Positions 19,740 through 55,895 of a stretch of 64,000 nt of DNA are shown here, piece by piece; the first letter of the stretch is position 1, and each line of letters starts with the position of its first letter. The notes beneath the pieces are model-generated. The model was given only the letters and a program-made list of their open reading frames with translations, was not told the origin of the DNA and did not search any database. Both the position numbers and the translations under genes were made by a program. Source of the stretch: Amblyornis subalaris (taxonomy: Eukaryota > Chordata > Aves > Passeriformes > Ptilonorhynchidae); contig JACAXG010000080.1 of the NCBI GenBank assembly GCA_018881555.1, forward strand, positions 2,735,443-2,799,442, given 5' to 3'.

Positions 19740-22080
19740 AGCAGTGCCAGGCTGAGGCCCTGACTTCTCAGGAGATCTCCAAACACACATCCCCGAGTGC
19801 CAGGCTCTAGGAATTGGCCAAAATCATGTCCCAGGCTCTGGCTGTGCCCGGTCCGGCACCAAAGCCTCGGGGAGCTTGCGGTGACCGGAACAATTAGAAA
19901 GGGAAATACCGGGAGGAAGAGCGGAGTGCCCGGCAATTTCCTGCGTGATAATCACACCTGTGGGCCTCGCTTAATGAGTTAGAAACAGGCAATCAGTGTT
20001 GAGGGCTAATTAGAGCCCTGGTCCCTGCTGCTCCCTGGGTACCACTGCCCTAAAGCGGCTCTGGGACTCGGTCCCCCCTTCCCGGGGGACAAGCCCTGGC
20101 ACTGCTCGTCCTGAGAAGAAACTCCATGCGGGGAGAGCTGGAGGGGCTGCTCCCAGCTGTCCCATGGGACCACAGGGCTGGGGAACGTGGCATTTGCTGG
20201 AGAATGCCAGGAATGTAGAGGAGAGCCTACAGGGAGGGGAGCCCGTGCCGAGCGAATGGAGAAACCTGTTTGATTCCCCTGAAGGGCAAAACACACCCAA
20301 GTCTCCTCCTCAAAACAAGGCTTGGCTTCCCTGAGCCGGCCCTCTCGGCGAGGAAGGGCTCAGGTGTGCCCACAGAGCTTCTAGGGAAGCGTCGGAATTC
20401 CCGCTGCCAGCGCCGCCGGGAGAGCCGCATCCCATCCCGCGCTCGGGAAAACCACACCTCGGGAGCATCCGCAGGTACGGCCGGCCCGGGGGAGCTAGGG
20501 CTGCTCTCCCAGCCTTGGGAGGGTGAGGAAGAGGAGGGTTGTGCTTTCCCGATGCGGGAGAGACTCCGATGGACGCTGAAATCCTCCGATTCCGTGGGAA
20601 ATTGGAGCTTTTTAGCGGTGTCTTGGACCGAAGCGTGGCTCCGACGCGGTGGGTGAGTCCTGCAGGGATGGTTTTCCCTACAGGAGCAGGAGTGAGGCTG
20701 AGGTCTGGCTCTGGGGCTTTGTTGCACCTGTCTGACCTCAAATTCCCTCCCTGCCCGTCAGCCCACGTCTTTCCAAAATCCTTTCCCCTCTGGATGTCCG
20801 TGGGGCACGGCAGTGACCTGCCTGGGACGGGGCTGGGAGCCGAGTCCGGACAACTCCGGTAAAATTCCAGCCTGTGACCCTTGACAACCTCCGGAGAGGC
20901 TTGCGGGGAGCTCCAGCTCTTTCTGCCTCTCCAGCCCCACCTTCCCAGGGCTCCCGTGGGACACGGGGATGCAGGTGGAGATTTCTCCCTCACTCCTGCT
21001 GTGCCTTGTTTGGTTTCTCTCGGAATCGGTGTGAAATCAGCAGCCAGGGAAGGAGTGGCAGAGCTGGCACGGAGGAGAGAGCACCTCCCTGTGTCCTTGC
21101 TTCATCCTGCCTCCGAGTCCTGGGAATGTCAGCCCCGTTTCCCTGTCCCACCCCTCTGCTCCGGGACAGACCCCTCGCGGGAGGACGAGCTGGATTCACC
21201 TGGATAGGTTGGGAAGCAGGGATCTCCTCCCTCCACAGCTTGCTCAGGATGTTGTGCCTAGGATGGTTAATTTTACTCATCCATCCAAGGAAAAAACATT
21301 ACATTTCTTCCCCAAAAATTGATCAGGTTTCAAGCGGAAGCCCCAATTTCCACAGGCGGCAGATTTTAGCTTTCTTTCACAAAAAAAAAAGTTGTGTTTT
21401 CTTGGCGAAACTCCGTGGTGCCTCTGTGACGTCACGAAGCTGCCGTGAGCTTTTGTCCTGCTCTGCCTGTGGGTCGGCGACACAAAGCTCCACCTTTTGA
21501 CACCAAAACACGCTTTTCCTTCCTTTTTCCTTTCATCTCTGGCCGCCAAGGCTCGAGGTCAGCGGCGTGTGGGTGCGGTGAACGTCCTGCACGTCCTTCC
21601 CTTCCAACCGAAGAAATTAGCTGAGCGATTAGGAATTCGTTCCGTGTGATCAGAGCAATAAAACTGCGCACCCAGTACGGCGGAAATTAATTTGGAAACG
21701 CTGGCAGCAACAGGAGCGATGGGGCTGATCCTGCTGGGAGCTCCCGGGATGATCCCTTGGGATAGGTTTGTGTGCTGCTCTGGTGACGTTCATGCCACAC
21801 TTCCCCCGCTTCAATAGCTCGAGGCTTTGCCAGCTTCTTTTGGATTTGATTTTTTTTTTTGTGGGATGTGTGGTTGGGAGCGAATGAAAGGAAGTTCTAA
21901 TTGTGCATTTGCAGCTTTTTACTTGTTGTGTGGAGCACGGCTGGAATGTGTCTGAGTTGCTCCTGTTCACGAGCTCTGTGCAGGCTTCCCCGTGCCAGGT
22001 TTTCATCCCTTTTCCCCATGTTCATGGAAGGAGATGGTCGCTGTCCTCAGGGAGCGGAGACAAGATCCCAAGGGAATGTG
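19740..22080. other. Intergenic, GC-rich island, no gene recognised
   Basis: A GC/CpG-enriched block spans about 20,040-21,200. A low-repeat segment with AT-rich motifs (21,600-21,900) looks like possible regulatory sequence. None of the frames resembles a known protein or has good splice flanks. Confidence 0.35.
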
Positions 22081-22084
22081 GTGC

Positions 22085-22380
22085 TGGGATGAGGCTCCTC
22101 AGAGCTCCTGCACAGCCCCCCAGGCCCTGCTGCAGCCACAAGTGGGATCAGGGGAGGCTCAGGTTGGACATCAGCAGGAATTTCTCCATGGAGAGGGTGG
22201 TCAGGCATTGGAATGGGCTGCTCAGAGTGGTTTGGAGTGCCCATCCTTGGAGGTGTCCAAGGAATTCCTGGCCGTGGCACTCAGTGCTCTGGGCTGGGGA
22301 CAAGGTGGGGATTGGGCACAGGTTGGACTCGGTGATCCTGGAGGTCTTTTCCAGCCTCAGGGATTGTGGGATTGTGAGTG
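22085..22380 (+). repeat. CR1 LINE 3' fragment, different subfamily
   Basis: It carries AGGCTCAGGTTGGACATCAG, GTGGCACTCAGTGCTCTGGG and GGAGGTCTTTTCCAGCCTCA, which distinguish it from the majority CR1 subfamily in this window. A close relative lies at 41,895-42,115. Confidence 0.9.
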
Positions 22381-22634
22381 CTTGGTGCCTTTGTGGTTCA
22401 TATCCAGGGTGAGCCATGAGCTGCTGTGTTGCACAACTCCCAAGGGAGGATTTAAGGTTGCCTGGGCTGTTTCAGTGTTTGAATTCCTGATTGTTCATAG
22501 CTTCACTTTGCAAATCTCCTGGCGCTTCTTAAATATCCCCGAGTGTGTTTGGAACAGTATCAGGCCACTGCATGGAAAAAGGGAAAGGCAGGAATAAAAG
22601 GCTGGTCCTTCAGAGCAGCTGAGCGTTGTCTAAA

Positions 22635-22825
22635 ATCATGGAACCATGGAATGGTTTGGGTTGGAAGGGACCTCAAAGCCCATCCAGTGCCACCCCCTGC
22701 CATGGGCAGGGACACCTTCCGCTATCCCAGGTTGCTCCAAGCCCTGTCCAACCTGGCCTTGGACACTTCCAGGGATCCAGGGGCAGCTCCAGCTTCTCTG
22801 GGCAACCTGTGCCAGGGTCTCGGGC
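22635..22825 (-). repeat. CR1 LINE 3' fragment
   Basis: Reverse-oriented 3' end from ATCATGGAACCATGGAATGG to the CAACCTGTGCCAGGG block. Confidence 0.95.
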
Positions 22826-22839
22826 TGTGGGTCTGGACT

Positions 22840-24850
22840 TTCAGAGGCTCAGAACCTCCCATTCCAAACCCATCCCCCAATCCCCTGCGTGCAGGAGGTG
22901 GGATGACATCCTCAGGCGCAGGTTGTGAGGCCTGAGGTGTAATTCCCACTGCCACTCATTTCCCCGGGTGCAGACGGCGGGAGAGGAGCGTCCATCCTTG
23001 CCAGGAATGGGATGTCATCCGAGCCACAGCTCCAAGAACGCTGGCTGGAAAACGGCCCAGCTGCCTGGAGCTGGGATGCACTGCAGGGGTTAAGGTGGTT
23101 GTGGCAGGGTTGATCCCAGCTCGGGTCCGGCAGAGCAGGTGTCAGGTGACATCCAAGCCCAGCAGGGACAAAGTTTGCATTGGGAGCTCTGCTTCCCGCG
23201 GGGAAATTCGAGCCTGTGCCCTCACGGGGGGGGGGGAGGCAGTGCTGGGGTCTGGATCGGCCACCCTGCAGCTGGAAAAGTGCCTGCTGCTGGGCCGCTT
23301 CAGCCGTGCTCCAGGACGAAGGAAAAGCCCCTCTCCCCGCCTCTCCTTCCCGTGGCTTTCCCAAGAGCCGGGCTCCGCGTGCCGGGCGCCACACCAAATT
23401 CCCACCTTCCGGCTGGGAGCGGGGACCTGCGCCCGGAATCAGGGCTGGATGACGGGATTCCCAGCAGACTCTGGGAGGTTCAAAGGAAGGAGGTTCGAGC
23501 CTTTTGCAAGCTTTAAGTAGGTTTTAATTTGAGGCTTGTGAAGGTCGGAACAGGCGCCAATTATCCTCTTTTTCCGCATGGCCGCTCCCGGTCCTGTTTG
23601 CAGCCCGGGGCCTTCGGCTCCCCGGCCGAGTCCTCCATTAGTGCACGAATTCCTGGGGGGGAAAAGGAGTTCTGTGCTGGCAGCCAGGAGCAGGAGGAGC
23701 ACGTGAGAGGCTCAGCCGGCGGGAGCAGAGCCCGGAGCTGCCGCCGGATCTCCGCGGGATGGATGGCTTTGGATCGGGTGCGCGAGCGATGCCACGTGGG
23801 CTTTGGGCTGAGGAAAATAACCCTGGGGAGGGCATCTGGGAGTGACCTTTGCGTGGAGGCAGCCGGAGTTTAACTCCTTGTTCGTGGAATCGGAGTCATC
23901 GAGGCTGGAAGTGACCCTCAGGGACATCCGGTGCCACCGAGTCCTTGCCTGGATAGGGAAGGCAGCAGTGGGACCTGAGGGTTCCTCTCCCAAAAGTGAC
24001 TGGGAGAGCTTTTCCTGGTGCTGAGCATCGCCGTGCCCCTCACAGGGATCAGCATGGAAAAGGGAGTGTGGAGCTTGGGATATCCCATTCCAAGGCCGGG
24101 AGCACTGGGAGCAGGAGTGCTGTAACTCGGTGGCCGGCCCGGCTGCATGGACAATTCAGGAGGCTAAAGGCACCCCGTGGTGCTCCCAGGAAAGCTGTGT
24201 TTATGGGATCAAAGCAGCTCCGCTTCCTTTTCCCGGGGCATTCCTTGAGTCCTCAGAACTGGATCCAACGTGGGATCCAGCTCATCCCCGGGACGCACGG
24301 AGGGCAAGGTGGTGATTAGGCACAAAGGAGCCTACAAAGTCCTGACAGCAGCAGGCTGAAAAAATTGTTATTAACATTTAAAAGCTGTGCCATCCAAAGG
24401 AGGGTGCCTGGCAGGGCTTCCTCCGGGCAGGGAAGAGCAGCTCCCGTCAGCTTTTCAAGCGTTTCATCTCTCAGAAGGTAATTACATCTTTTCAAGTGCT
24501 TTCCGTGGAAAGCAGGATGCTTCCCAATTAAGGAATGAGCTGCTGATTTGAGGCACTTGAAGAATTGATTAGGGAAGGGTTGGTCTGGCTGTGCCTCCAC
24601 TCCTCAGGGGATGGAGTGAGTGGGCAGGGACGGGTCAGCCCTTCCAGGGCCAGCGGCAGCTCCGTAGCCTTGGGCACTGCTCTAGGTGCTCCCTCGTTCA
24701 TCCCACGGGCTGGGATCCATAGGGATCACTCCCTGCTAAGGGCAGGAGAGGAGTTTGTGGTGTTGGAGCTGCTTTAAACCTCCGAGGGCATGGGAAGAGC
24801 TGAGCTGGGCTCTGCTCCAGAGCTCCTGAACACTGACATCCAAACAGAGT
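22840..24850. other. Intergenic, GC-rich island, no gene recognised
   Basis: A CpG-enriched stretch at about 23,100-23,820 is the most promoter-like part of this interval. The remainder is unremarkable. No conserved coding exon is recognised. Confidence 0.35.
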
Positions 24851-24859
24851 CCCAGTCCC

Positions 24860-25102
24860 CTTTCCTTATTCAATACCTTGGAATTGCTTTCCTTATTCAA
24901 TACCTTGGAATTGCTTTCCTTATTCAATACCTTGGAATTGCTTTCCTTATTCAATACCTTGGAATTGCTTTCCTTATTCAATACCTTGGAATTGCTTTCC
25001 TTATTCAATACCTTGGAATTGCTTTCCTTATTCAATACCTTGGAATTGCTTTCCTTATTCAATACCTTGGAATTGCTTTCCTTATTCAATACCTTGGAAT
25101 TT
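24860..25102 (+). repeat. Nine-copy 27-bp tandem repeat
   Basis: Exactly nine copies of a 27-bp unit beginning CTTTCCTTATTCAATACC, essentially identical to each other apart from the very last base. Because 27 is divisible by three and the unit has no stop in several frames, it produces long open frames on both strands (for example repeating LLSLFNTLE), which are not genes. Confidence 0.97.
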
Positions 25103-25109
25103 TCCTTGC

Positions 25110-28040
25110 GGGATGAGGAGCTCCAGAGTGCATTCAGTGGGAGCACCGTGCCCTTCCTGCCGCAGCCACCGGCTGGACCCCAAATCCAGGGATCTCTGGC
25201 TCTCCTGCATCCCAGGGCTTCCCAGAGGTGGGAACAACCTGTGTGTGTTGTCTCGGTGGTGCTCCGTGCCTTTGGAAATAGGGATTTGGGGTTAGTTCCG
25301 TGGATTTAGGGAGCAGCTCCGTTTGAAGGGGGCACTCTCGGGACACGCTCCCGTGGGATTTTGCTCCTGTGCACACAGAACATTTATTTCTTGTGCTGGG
25401 TGGCTCATGTTGGATGCTTTGCCACTGGGAATTAACCATTTTTATGGATCTCCCGTTGCCTGGGCCATCCCAGTGTTCTATCCCAGGGGTTGGTATCCAA
25501 AGCTGAGCACTTGGCATCCATCCAGCACGCAGGATGAGGGACTTGTTGTACCAGAAACATGAATCTGGCTGGACCATAAACCACAGATTATTCCAAATAG
25601 CAGAAGGAAGATTGGAATATCAGNTGGCTGATATTGGAAGTCCAATTTCCTATATTGTGGTGTTCCTCACAGGGAAGGGCTGGAGATGGAAGCGGTTGGA
25701 GGTGAGGGAGGCCAGCCTGGAATTCCTCTGGCTCTGCAGAATTCAGAAGATTATAAACTGTCCTAACCAAGCCAAATCCATCCCTGCTGCTCCCTGAAAT
25801 CACCTCTGGATAGCTGATGGAGAAGGAATCCCAGCTTATCAGCAGAGGTTCTCCCAGGAATATCTCCGGGATGATCGGCCTCACCTTCCCTGCAGCTCCA
25901 CCTGTGCTGCATTCCCGAGTCCTGCTGTTCCCGGGAGGGAGAGGCCTCTGGGGTTCAACTGCCTGGAAGCTGGGCAGATCCTGACTCCGAAAGGGCTCGG
26001 GAGAGCTCGGGGAGAGGAGGTGGATTTGAACCGGCTCTGTCCAGGGTCACTGTGTCACTTCTGCCAAAGTGCTGGGGGCAGCTCCAGCAGGAATTCCGTG
26101 CTGGGAACATCCCGTGAAGTCAGAGCCTCGGTGAGGTGCCGGCCTGTCCGAATCTTGGCCGTGGAGATCCAGCAAGAGGGGAAGACAGGGCTGGAAAACA
26201 AGGATAAGAAGTGACAGTGGAGTGAGGGTTGAGCAGCATCCCTGGGATGAGCGTGGAGCGGCAGGAGAAGGTTTGGAAGAGCAGAGTTGTCCATGTGTCC
26301 TGTCCCAGCAGGATCCCATCTTGGATAAAGGTTGAGCAGTCCATGCTGCTCGCCTGGAATCCCATTCTGGCTGTGCAGCAGGTCCAGGAGATCCAAGGCT
26401 GTCCCAGCTCCGCTCCTGGAGGGGCAGGAATTCCTGAGGGCACTGCTGGGGATTCCTGCACTACACTCCCACACCGTGCTGATCCCAGGCATATCTGGGA
26501 GGGGAACGACACTCCTGGAGCAGGGATAAAGCCTCACCTCTTGCCTGAGAGCAGAGGGAGGCTGGGACACATCAACTGGAGAGGATTCCAGGGGCATTGG
26601 AGCAGGCAGGATTTAACCCCTTTTACAGCATGGTGCTCCCAGTCANTCCTTGAACAGCTCTTCCTTCTTTATTCCCCCAGCTTTTTCCAGTCTGCAGGCT
26701 GCATTTCCTATGGATACACCTTCCCATCCTGCCAGTTCCCTTTCCAGACTTATTTTCAGTAAGGATTGTCCTTATAATCTGTCTGGGGCACCCTGGAGGT
26801 TTTAAGGATCAGAAGATGAAAACTCTTGTGGGCATTTCTCCTGGGAAACAGGATCCCTGAGGAGTCCTGGGGGACTCAGAGGGAATAAAGGGACACCTGT
26901 CTGCAGCCAGGGGCAGCTCCTCACTGTCCATGGCTGTTTCCAGAGGGGAATCGCCTCTCGGAGCTGGAATCCTGGATTTATTCCAGGATCCCAGGGCACT
27001 TTGCAAACACTCAGCCCCAAACAGCTCTGCAAGGTTGTCCAGGGAATTGTGTTAAAGGAATNCTTCCCAGTGCAGCCATTCCAAGGCCTAATGGGGCAGC
27101 AGAGCCTGCCTGGATCCCCCCTGGATCAGGAAGTGAGGAAGGATTGTTGCTCCCAAGGTGCCCGTTCGGATCCAGCCCAATTGTCTGGTGGCTCCGAAGG
27201 GCTCCCACNGCTCTTCCCATGGAAAATCTTCCATATGAATAGGGAGGGAATAGGGAATTTTGTTTAAATGTATGGGATTTGTCCCAGATTTTATATTTGC
27301 AATGAATANTTGGGAGAAAATCCATATTCCTGAACACCCTTGGTGTTTAAACCAGGGACTTGGTGACTTCTTATATGTCCTTTGTAACAGAGATGTTCCT
27401 GCTCACACAGCACAAGGATTTTCCATAAAGTCATGGGAAAACAGAGGAGAAAAAGATGTGTCCAGCTCGGCAGAGCTTATTTTGGATCCCTTTGGCACAG
27501 GGGAAGGGACGGATCCCGTTTGAGGCTGAGGAATTTTGGGCCTACACGAGGGTGGAGATCCGGGCACAGGGAGCAGAGTTGGCTGCCGNGGGTTTGGACA
27601 CTGAGGATTATGGAGCTGGGGAATTCCGTGTGGATAGGGTTGAAAACGAGGGAAAAGGGGATTCTGCAGTGCTGGAGGGATGGGGAGAGTGCTGTGGGAC
27701 ACCGAGGGACAGAGGTGGGTGGGATTGGAGTGGGACAGGAGTGGGGAGGTGACAAACTCCGGCTGGACCTGCCGTTCATCCCTCAAAATCTGAGACGGCT
27801 CGTTGGAGAATGGGGACAAGGATCCCAGCTTTTCAGGGAACAGCCCCCTGGGTGTGCCAGTGACAGAGGGAGGGAGTTGTTTGTTCCCCCCCAGTGCCTC
27901 CTGGGCTGCTGTAGCTCCAGAATTTGGGAATTTTCCATGCTCTGACTCCCTGTCAGCCACAGCATGCTCTAGCCATNAGGACTTGGAGTGCCCAAAACAC
28001 ACAGGGATCCATTCCCAAGATTTTCCCTTTTTTCTCTCGT
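25110..28040. other. Intergenic, no gene recognised
   Basis: Mid-GC sequence without recognisable exons, RNA genes or clear CR1 blocks. Frames are long because of composition and N positions but show no family resemblance. Confidence 0.35.
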
Positions 28041-28049
28041 TTTGCCCCA

Positions 28050-28280
28050 AGTTNGGNTTAGGTTGGATATCAGGNAAAGGTTCTTCCCCCAGAGGGTGGT
28101 GGGCACTGAACAGGCTCCCCAGGGAATGGTCCCNGCNCCAAGGCTGCCAGAGCTCCAGGAGCNTTTGGACNACGCTCCCAGGGATGCACAGGGTGGGATT
28201 GTTGGGGTGTCTGTGCAGGGCCAGGAGTTGGACTGGATGATCCCTGTGGGTTCCTTCCAACTCGGGAATTCTATGGTTCG
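28050..28280 (+). repeat. CR1 LINE 3' fragment, distinct subfamily
   Basis: GGTTGGATATCAGG, CCCAGAGGGTGGTGGGCACT and GGGTTCCTTCCAACTCGGGA blocks, ending at AATTCTATGGTTC. The fragment at 31,305-31,445 is the same subfamily, reversed. Confidence 0.85.
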
Positions 28281-28934
28281 AGTGGTGCTGGCCAGAGGAG
28301 GCCAGGGAGCAGCACATCCCTGGAATCTGGTGCACAGGAGAGGGTTTCTCCTGGGGCTGGTTACCCGAAGCCTATCCCGGGGAGCTGCTCCGAGGTGCTG
28401 TTTGTCCCGGCAGGAATCTCCAGGTGTGCAGTCCCCCCCAGGATGATGAGGGCTGGGAAGAGGGAAGGCAGTGCCAGAGGAAAAGGCTCGGCCCGCGTGT
28501 GGTTCCTGGCACGTTTTCCCACCCGTGCCGCCCTTTGTGGCTTCCCTTTCGGGTGGATTTGTGGGGGAATTGTGTGAGGGAGAAGGGAAGTTTCTGTTTA
28601 AGCAATGGAGATGTTGTTTCCCTGGCTCCAGCTCTTCCCTATAATCTTTCCTACATGTTCCTGAACCTCTGCTTATCCTGGGAAAGTTTATATGATCTGG
28701 GAGTAACCACCTCCAGCTTCCAAACACCTCCATTCCCAGGCAGCATGGAGCCCGTTCCTGCCCCTGCTTTGCCCTGGATCAGGAATGCATTGAGCTTTTT
28801 GGGTGGATCTTTTCCATTGCTTCCCATCCTCCACTTACTTCAGCTTTATTTTGTCCTGGAATGGGAAAGAATTTAATAAATAGAAGAGAGCACCGAGTGC
28901 AGCTCAGAGTTGCAGGTGGAGAGGGAGAATTGGA

Positions 28935-29055
28935 GAATCAGAGTCCTGGAATGGTTTGGGTTGGGAGGGACCTTAAAGCTCATCCCATTCCACCCCCTGC
29001 TGTGGGCAGGGACACCTTCCACTATCCAACTTGGCCTTGGACACTTCCAGGAATG
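28935..29055 (-). repeat. CR1 LINE 3' fragment with internal deletion
   Basis: Reverse 3' end. About 20 bp that are normally present between the CACTATCC and CAACTTGGCC blocks are missing. Confidence 0.85.
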
Positions 29056-29654
29056 TAGCTGGGATCTGAACCTGCCTCACTCAGGCACAAAGCAGCTCCA
29101 AGAATTGGGATTTGTTTTAACCCAAATTTGCTGGATTGCAGCTCTGTGCTCCTGCTGGCTGCAGCCACCTTTAGTGGGAAGATATCCAAGTATTTAGAGG
29201 CTCCTCATGGATATCTGGGAGTTTCATTTCTCTCTAAATAGCAAATGTATTAAATCTGCGTGGGAAAGGAGATCCGGGAGGGATGAGGAAAGAGATGCCC
29301 ATGGTGGGAGCTCATTAATGCCTGGGAATGTTTGCAGAGGGAGAGGAGCCTTGGGGAATTGTTCCTGATCCCAGAGCCGATGGGATGAGGAGGGGATGAG
29401 CAGTGGGCAGATCCCTGGCTGAGACAAGGCAGGGGAGGAGGCTTTGCCAAGCAGCAATGCCATGAGATCAGCACCCAGCATTCCTCCCGGGCGTGCGGCT
29501 TCCCGGGAATACTGCAGGGACAGGCCCACCAGCCGGGAATAACAACCTAATTTTAGATTCTCCCGAGCAGGGTTGGGCCTTGTTATTGCTGACTGGCAGA
29601 GTCACTCCAGAATCCGGGACAGAGTTTTGGCATGGGAAGGCTGGGGAGTGGTAA

Positions 29655-29745
29655 AAGCTGGAAGGTGCCCATGGCAGGGCTTGGATCTGGATGAGCTTTA
29701 AGGTCCTGTCCAACCCAAACCGGTCTGGGATTCTGGGACTGATCT
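29655..29745 (+). repeat. CR1 LINE remnant
   Basis: Only the last part of the CR1 3' end: TGCCCATGGCAGGGCTTGG, GAGCTTTAAGGTCCTGTCC, GGGATTCTGGGA. Confidence 0.75.
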
Positions 29746-30016
29746 TCCCCTCTGAAACAAGGGCTCATCCCGCAGCTTCCATGAAAAAAATCGGGAGTGA
29801 AAGCAGAAAAAAACCATTTCTGACAAAGCAGGTGCTGAATTAACCCNGGCCCTGGGCTTCTTTGAGGGGGTTTCTTTCTTTTATTGGTTCATTAAAAAAT
29901 AAATTTGCCTTGGCACAATCTGAAACAAGCAGGTTTCTTCCTGATTTTTTGATTTCTGGTTGGTTTGGATTCAACTGCAGCAGTAGAGAATCAGTGCTCT
30001 GGAAGTTCCTTATCCT

Positions 30017-30090
30017 GTGAGGGGGTACATCCAGGAGTTCCCANGGNGGTACATCCAGGAGTTCCCAAGGGGGTACATCCAGGAGTTTCC
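30017..30090 (+). repeat. Three-copy 25-bp tandem repeat
   Basis: Three consecutive copies of GGGGTACATCCAGGAGTTCC-type units, the last diverging at its end. Confidence 0.85.
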
Positions 30091-30564
30091 TGAAGGAGGG
30101 ACCCAGCTGCTGTCAGAAGCAAGAATGAACTCTTTGCTTCCCAGGCAGGAGTGGGATGTTCTCTGCCATATCTTTGGGGAATAACAGATCCCGTTATCAG
30201 CCAAGATTTCTCAAGAGCCTTCATGTCCCGTTCCCACCTGACACAAATCCCAAGGATACTCCAGGAACCTCTGAGTTCTGCAGGCTCCAGAAGGTCTGTC
30301 CCCGAGTGGCTCTGGGCACTTTTGCAAGGTCTCCTCCACCACNTTCCTCCCAGACCTGGGAAAGCACNCTGATTTTCCCTCTCCTTGATGCCNAACGTTC
30401 ATGGCATGGGGAGAAATCCCAGCTCTGCTACCAGGCNGGAGTGTCCCCATCCTCTGGGATTCTGTGGCTGTGACACTTTGGCTGTGCTCTCCCCTCCACA
30501 AAACTGCCAAGTTTTTTACACCAGAGTTATTATTTTCCTTATTTCCCTTTCCCATTTTTTCCAG

Positions 30565-53730
<23,166 letters not shown>

Positions 53731-55504
53731 GTGAGTTTCCAGAGCCCCTTTCCGGAGTCATTCCCAGCGGGATGGCTGGGTGAGAGCTCAGACCTCCCTG
53801 GTGAAGAGCATTTAACCCTCACGTTTCCTGAGTGCCCCAGGCTGTGGGTGTGACCCGGTGACCTGCGTGCCCCAATTCCTGGGGCACTTCAGTGGGAAGC
53901 AGCGCTGCAAACACGCTCGAGCTGCTCCTGGGGGTGGTGGNTGGAGCCAGAATCTCGGTGACAAACAGGCTGTGGTGGCTTCCCGGGGGTGACAGGCAGA
54001 GGCTGGCTTGAGTGATGGCAGAAATGTCCCTCAGAGGTGGAGAGTCCTCCTGGAAAGGCAGTTAAAGGTTCCTCCCTGTGTCCTGGGCTGACCCCCCGCA
54101 GGGACCGCGGCGGTGACATTGCTCTGACAAGGAGGAGGCAGCTCCTCGGTGGCAGGTGCAGCCACTCCTTTATGGAAAGATCTTTTGAGGTGAAAACCTT
54201 TGGGAAAACCAGAGTTGTACGTTCCAACAGACCGACAGGAAGCGGGTTGGACACGGTTTGGTTTTGTCTGATTATCTGGAAGGGGCAGGAGACACTATGG
54301 CAGCAACCAGAGCTGCTNTGCTGGGGCTGGGAGACCTCGTGTCCTCCCGCTGCCTCCCGGCAGAGAGGAGGAGGAGGAGCAGGGAAAGGGGCTCCTGCCT
54401 CACTGCTCCCTGTACCTGCTAATTGGATGTGACTGGTGAGGCTGTGCATTCCAGGTGGGATCCAGCCCGTGCTCACCCACTCTTCGTCTGCTTCCAGGGT
54501 TCTGCAGAGCTGGGAAGGCGGCTGCANGCCTGGGAATACAGCAGCTCCTGACTGGCTAAGATAGCAGAATTCTTGCTCCCGCTTTCCTCAAGTTCCTCTC
54601 CCTCTCGCTGCCCCGTGGCCATGAATGAGTTCAGCCCCCGCTGGTTGATGCTGTCGCCTGCACGAGACAAGTGTGATGGGAACGAGATAAGGCAGCCTCA
54701 TCCTCAAAGATAACATTTTCCAGAGGTGCCGAGCTCCTCCACCTGGCTTCACCTGCACGAAGATTCCGAGNGCTCCCGGTGCTGGGAGACAGGCACAGCT
54801 CCTCAGGTTTATCAGAGCTAATCGCCACAACTCCCTGCTGGTTATATTTGTGTTTCCTTCCCTTGAGCAGCCAGGCTGTGTGAGCTGGCACACAGGCACT
54901 GGGAGCCTTAAACACTAAATTTGGAGTCTTGGGAGGGTTTGAATTTAGTCCTTAGCAAAAGCCTATTTCTGCTTTTTTCACCCCCAAAATTCAGCCTAGA
55001 AATAGCTTCTGCCTGATTTCCGTTTGCTTTCCACAGGATTCCAGGAGCGCTTGCAAACTCTGTTCTAATTGTGTGTCAGCTTGAATTCCCCTCCCTGCCT
55101 CTGCCCAGAGGATGCTGCAGCAGCACTCGTGGCTGCTGTGTGTTTGGGGAGATAAGAGTGTCCTTCTGCTGGGCTTTAACTCGGGCTCTCAGGGCAGGTG
55201 TCTCATGTGCCAGAGCAGGGCCATCTCCTTCCCTCTCCTGACAACGAGCACTGCTCAGCTGAAATCCCAATTTTCCCCCTCCACAGGGCTTTGCCCAGAC
55301 CTCTCCTTGCTGTGAATTATTTACAGCCCAAATGCTCGCTCACAACACTGAGCTTACAGCAAGTGCTACACTCACTAAAATCAGAATTGTATCATTTTAG
55401 CCCTTAATTTAGAGCTGAGAGGTTGGGAATGCTGAATACTGAGNCCTAAAAGTCAGGTGCCTTAAAAGTGTCCAGATTTACTGTTTCCCCTTGGGAAGCA
55501 TTAG

Positions 55505-55720
55505 GAATCATAGAACCATCGAGTCCCAGAATGGCTGGGGTGGGAAGGAACCTTAAAGATCATCTATTCCACCCCCTGCCGTGGGCAGGGACACCTTCCA
55601 CTAGCCCAGGTTGCTCCAAGCCCTGTCCAACCTGGCCTTGGACACTTCCAGGGATCCAGGGGCAGCCCCAGCTTCTCTGGGCGACCTGTGCCAGGGCCTC
55701 NCCACCCTCACAAGGAAGAA
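55505..55720 (-). repeat. CR1 LINE 3' fragment
   Basis: Reverse 3' end from ATCATAGAACCATCGAGTCC to CCACCCTCACAAGGAAG. Confidence 0.95.
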
Positions 55721-55724
55721 TTTA

Positions 55725-55895
55725 AGAAAACCACAATCCAGGACAGGATTGGACTGCCCATCCCTGGACAGATTTAAAAGCTTTGTAAATGTGGCACTTG
55801 GGGACAGGGGTTAGTGGTGGGTTTGGCAGTGCTGGGGGAATCGTTGGATTTGGTCTTAGAGGGCTTTTCCAGTTCCATGATTCCATGATCCTCAG
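55725..55895 (+). repeat. CR1 LINE 3' fragment, other subfamily, head-on to previous
   Basis: Sense: GACTGCCCATCCCTGGACAG, GTGGCACTTGGGGACAGGGG, CCATGATTCCATGATCC. It meets the reverse copy on its left directly, so one probably inserted beside or into the other. Confidence 0.85.

Larger units (their letters stand above)
29060..30560. other. Upstream region of ZNF185, no coding exon
   Basis: Contains a small CR1 remnant (29,655-29,745) and a three-copy tandem repeat (30,017-30,090). A non-coding first exon of ZNF185 must lie upstream of the acceptor at 30,564, here or further away, but I cannot place it. Confidence 0.35.

Noticed and set aside
24860..25102. CRISPR-like direct repeats
   Set aside because: The units are contiguous with no unique spacers, and the genome is a vertebrate's.
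24736..25309. Repeat proteins on both strands (LLSLFNTLE and NSKVLNKES units)
   Set aside because: Both are translations of the same 27-bp tandem array. Simultaneous openness on both strands is a property of the unit, not evidence of coding.
27403..28335. 310-codon minus-strand frame
   Set aside because: It crosses a CR1 fragment and many Ns (each hiding possible stops) and has no family resemblance or splice signals.
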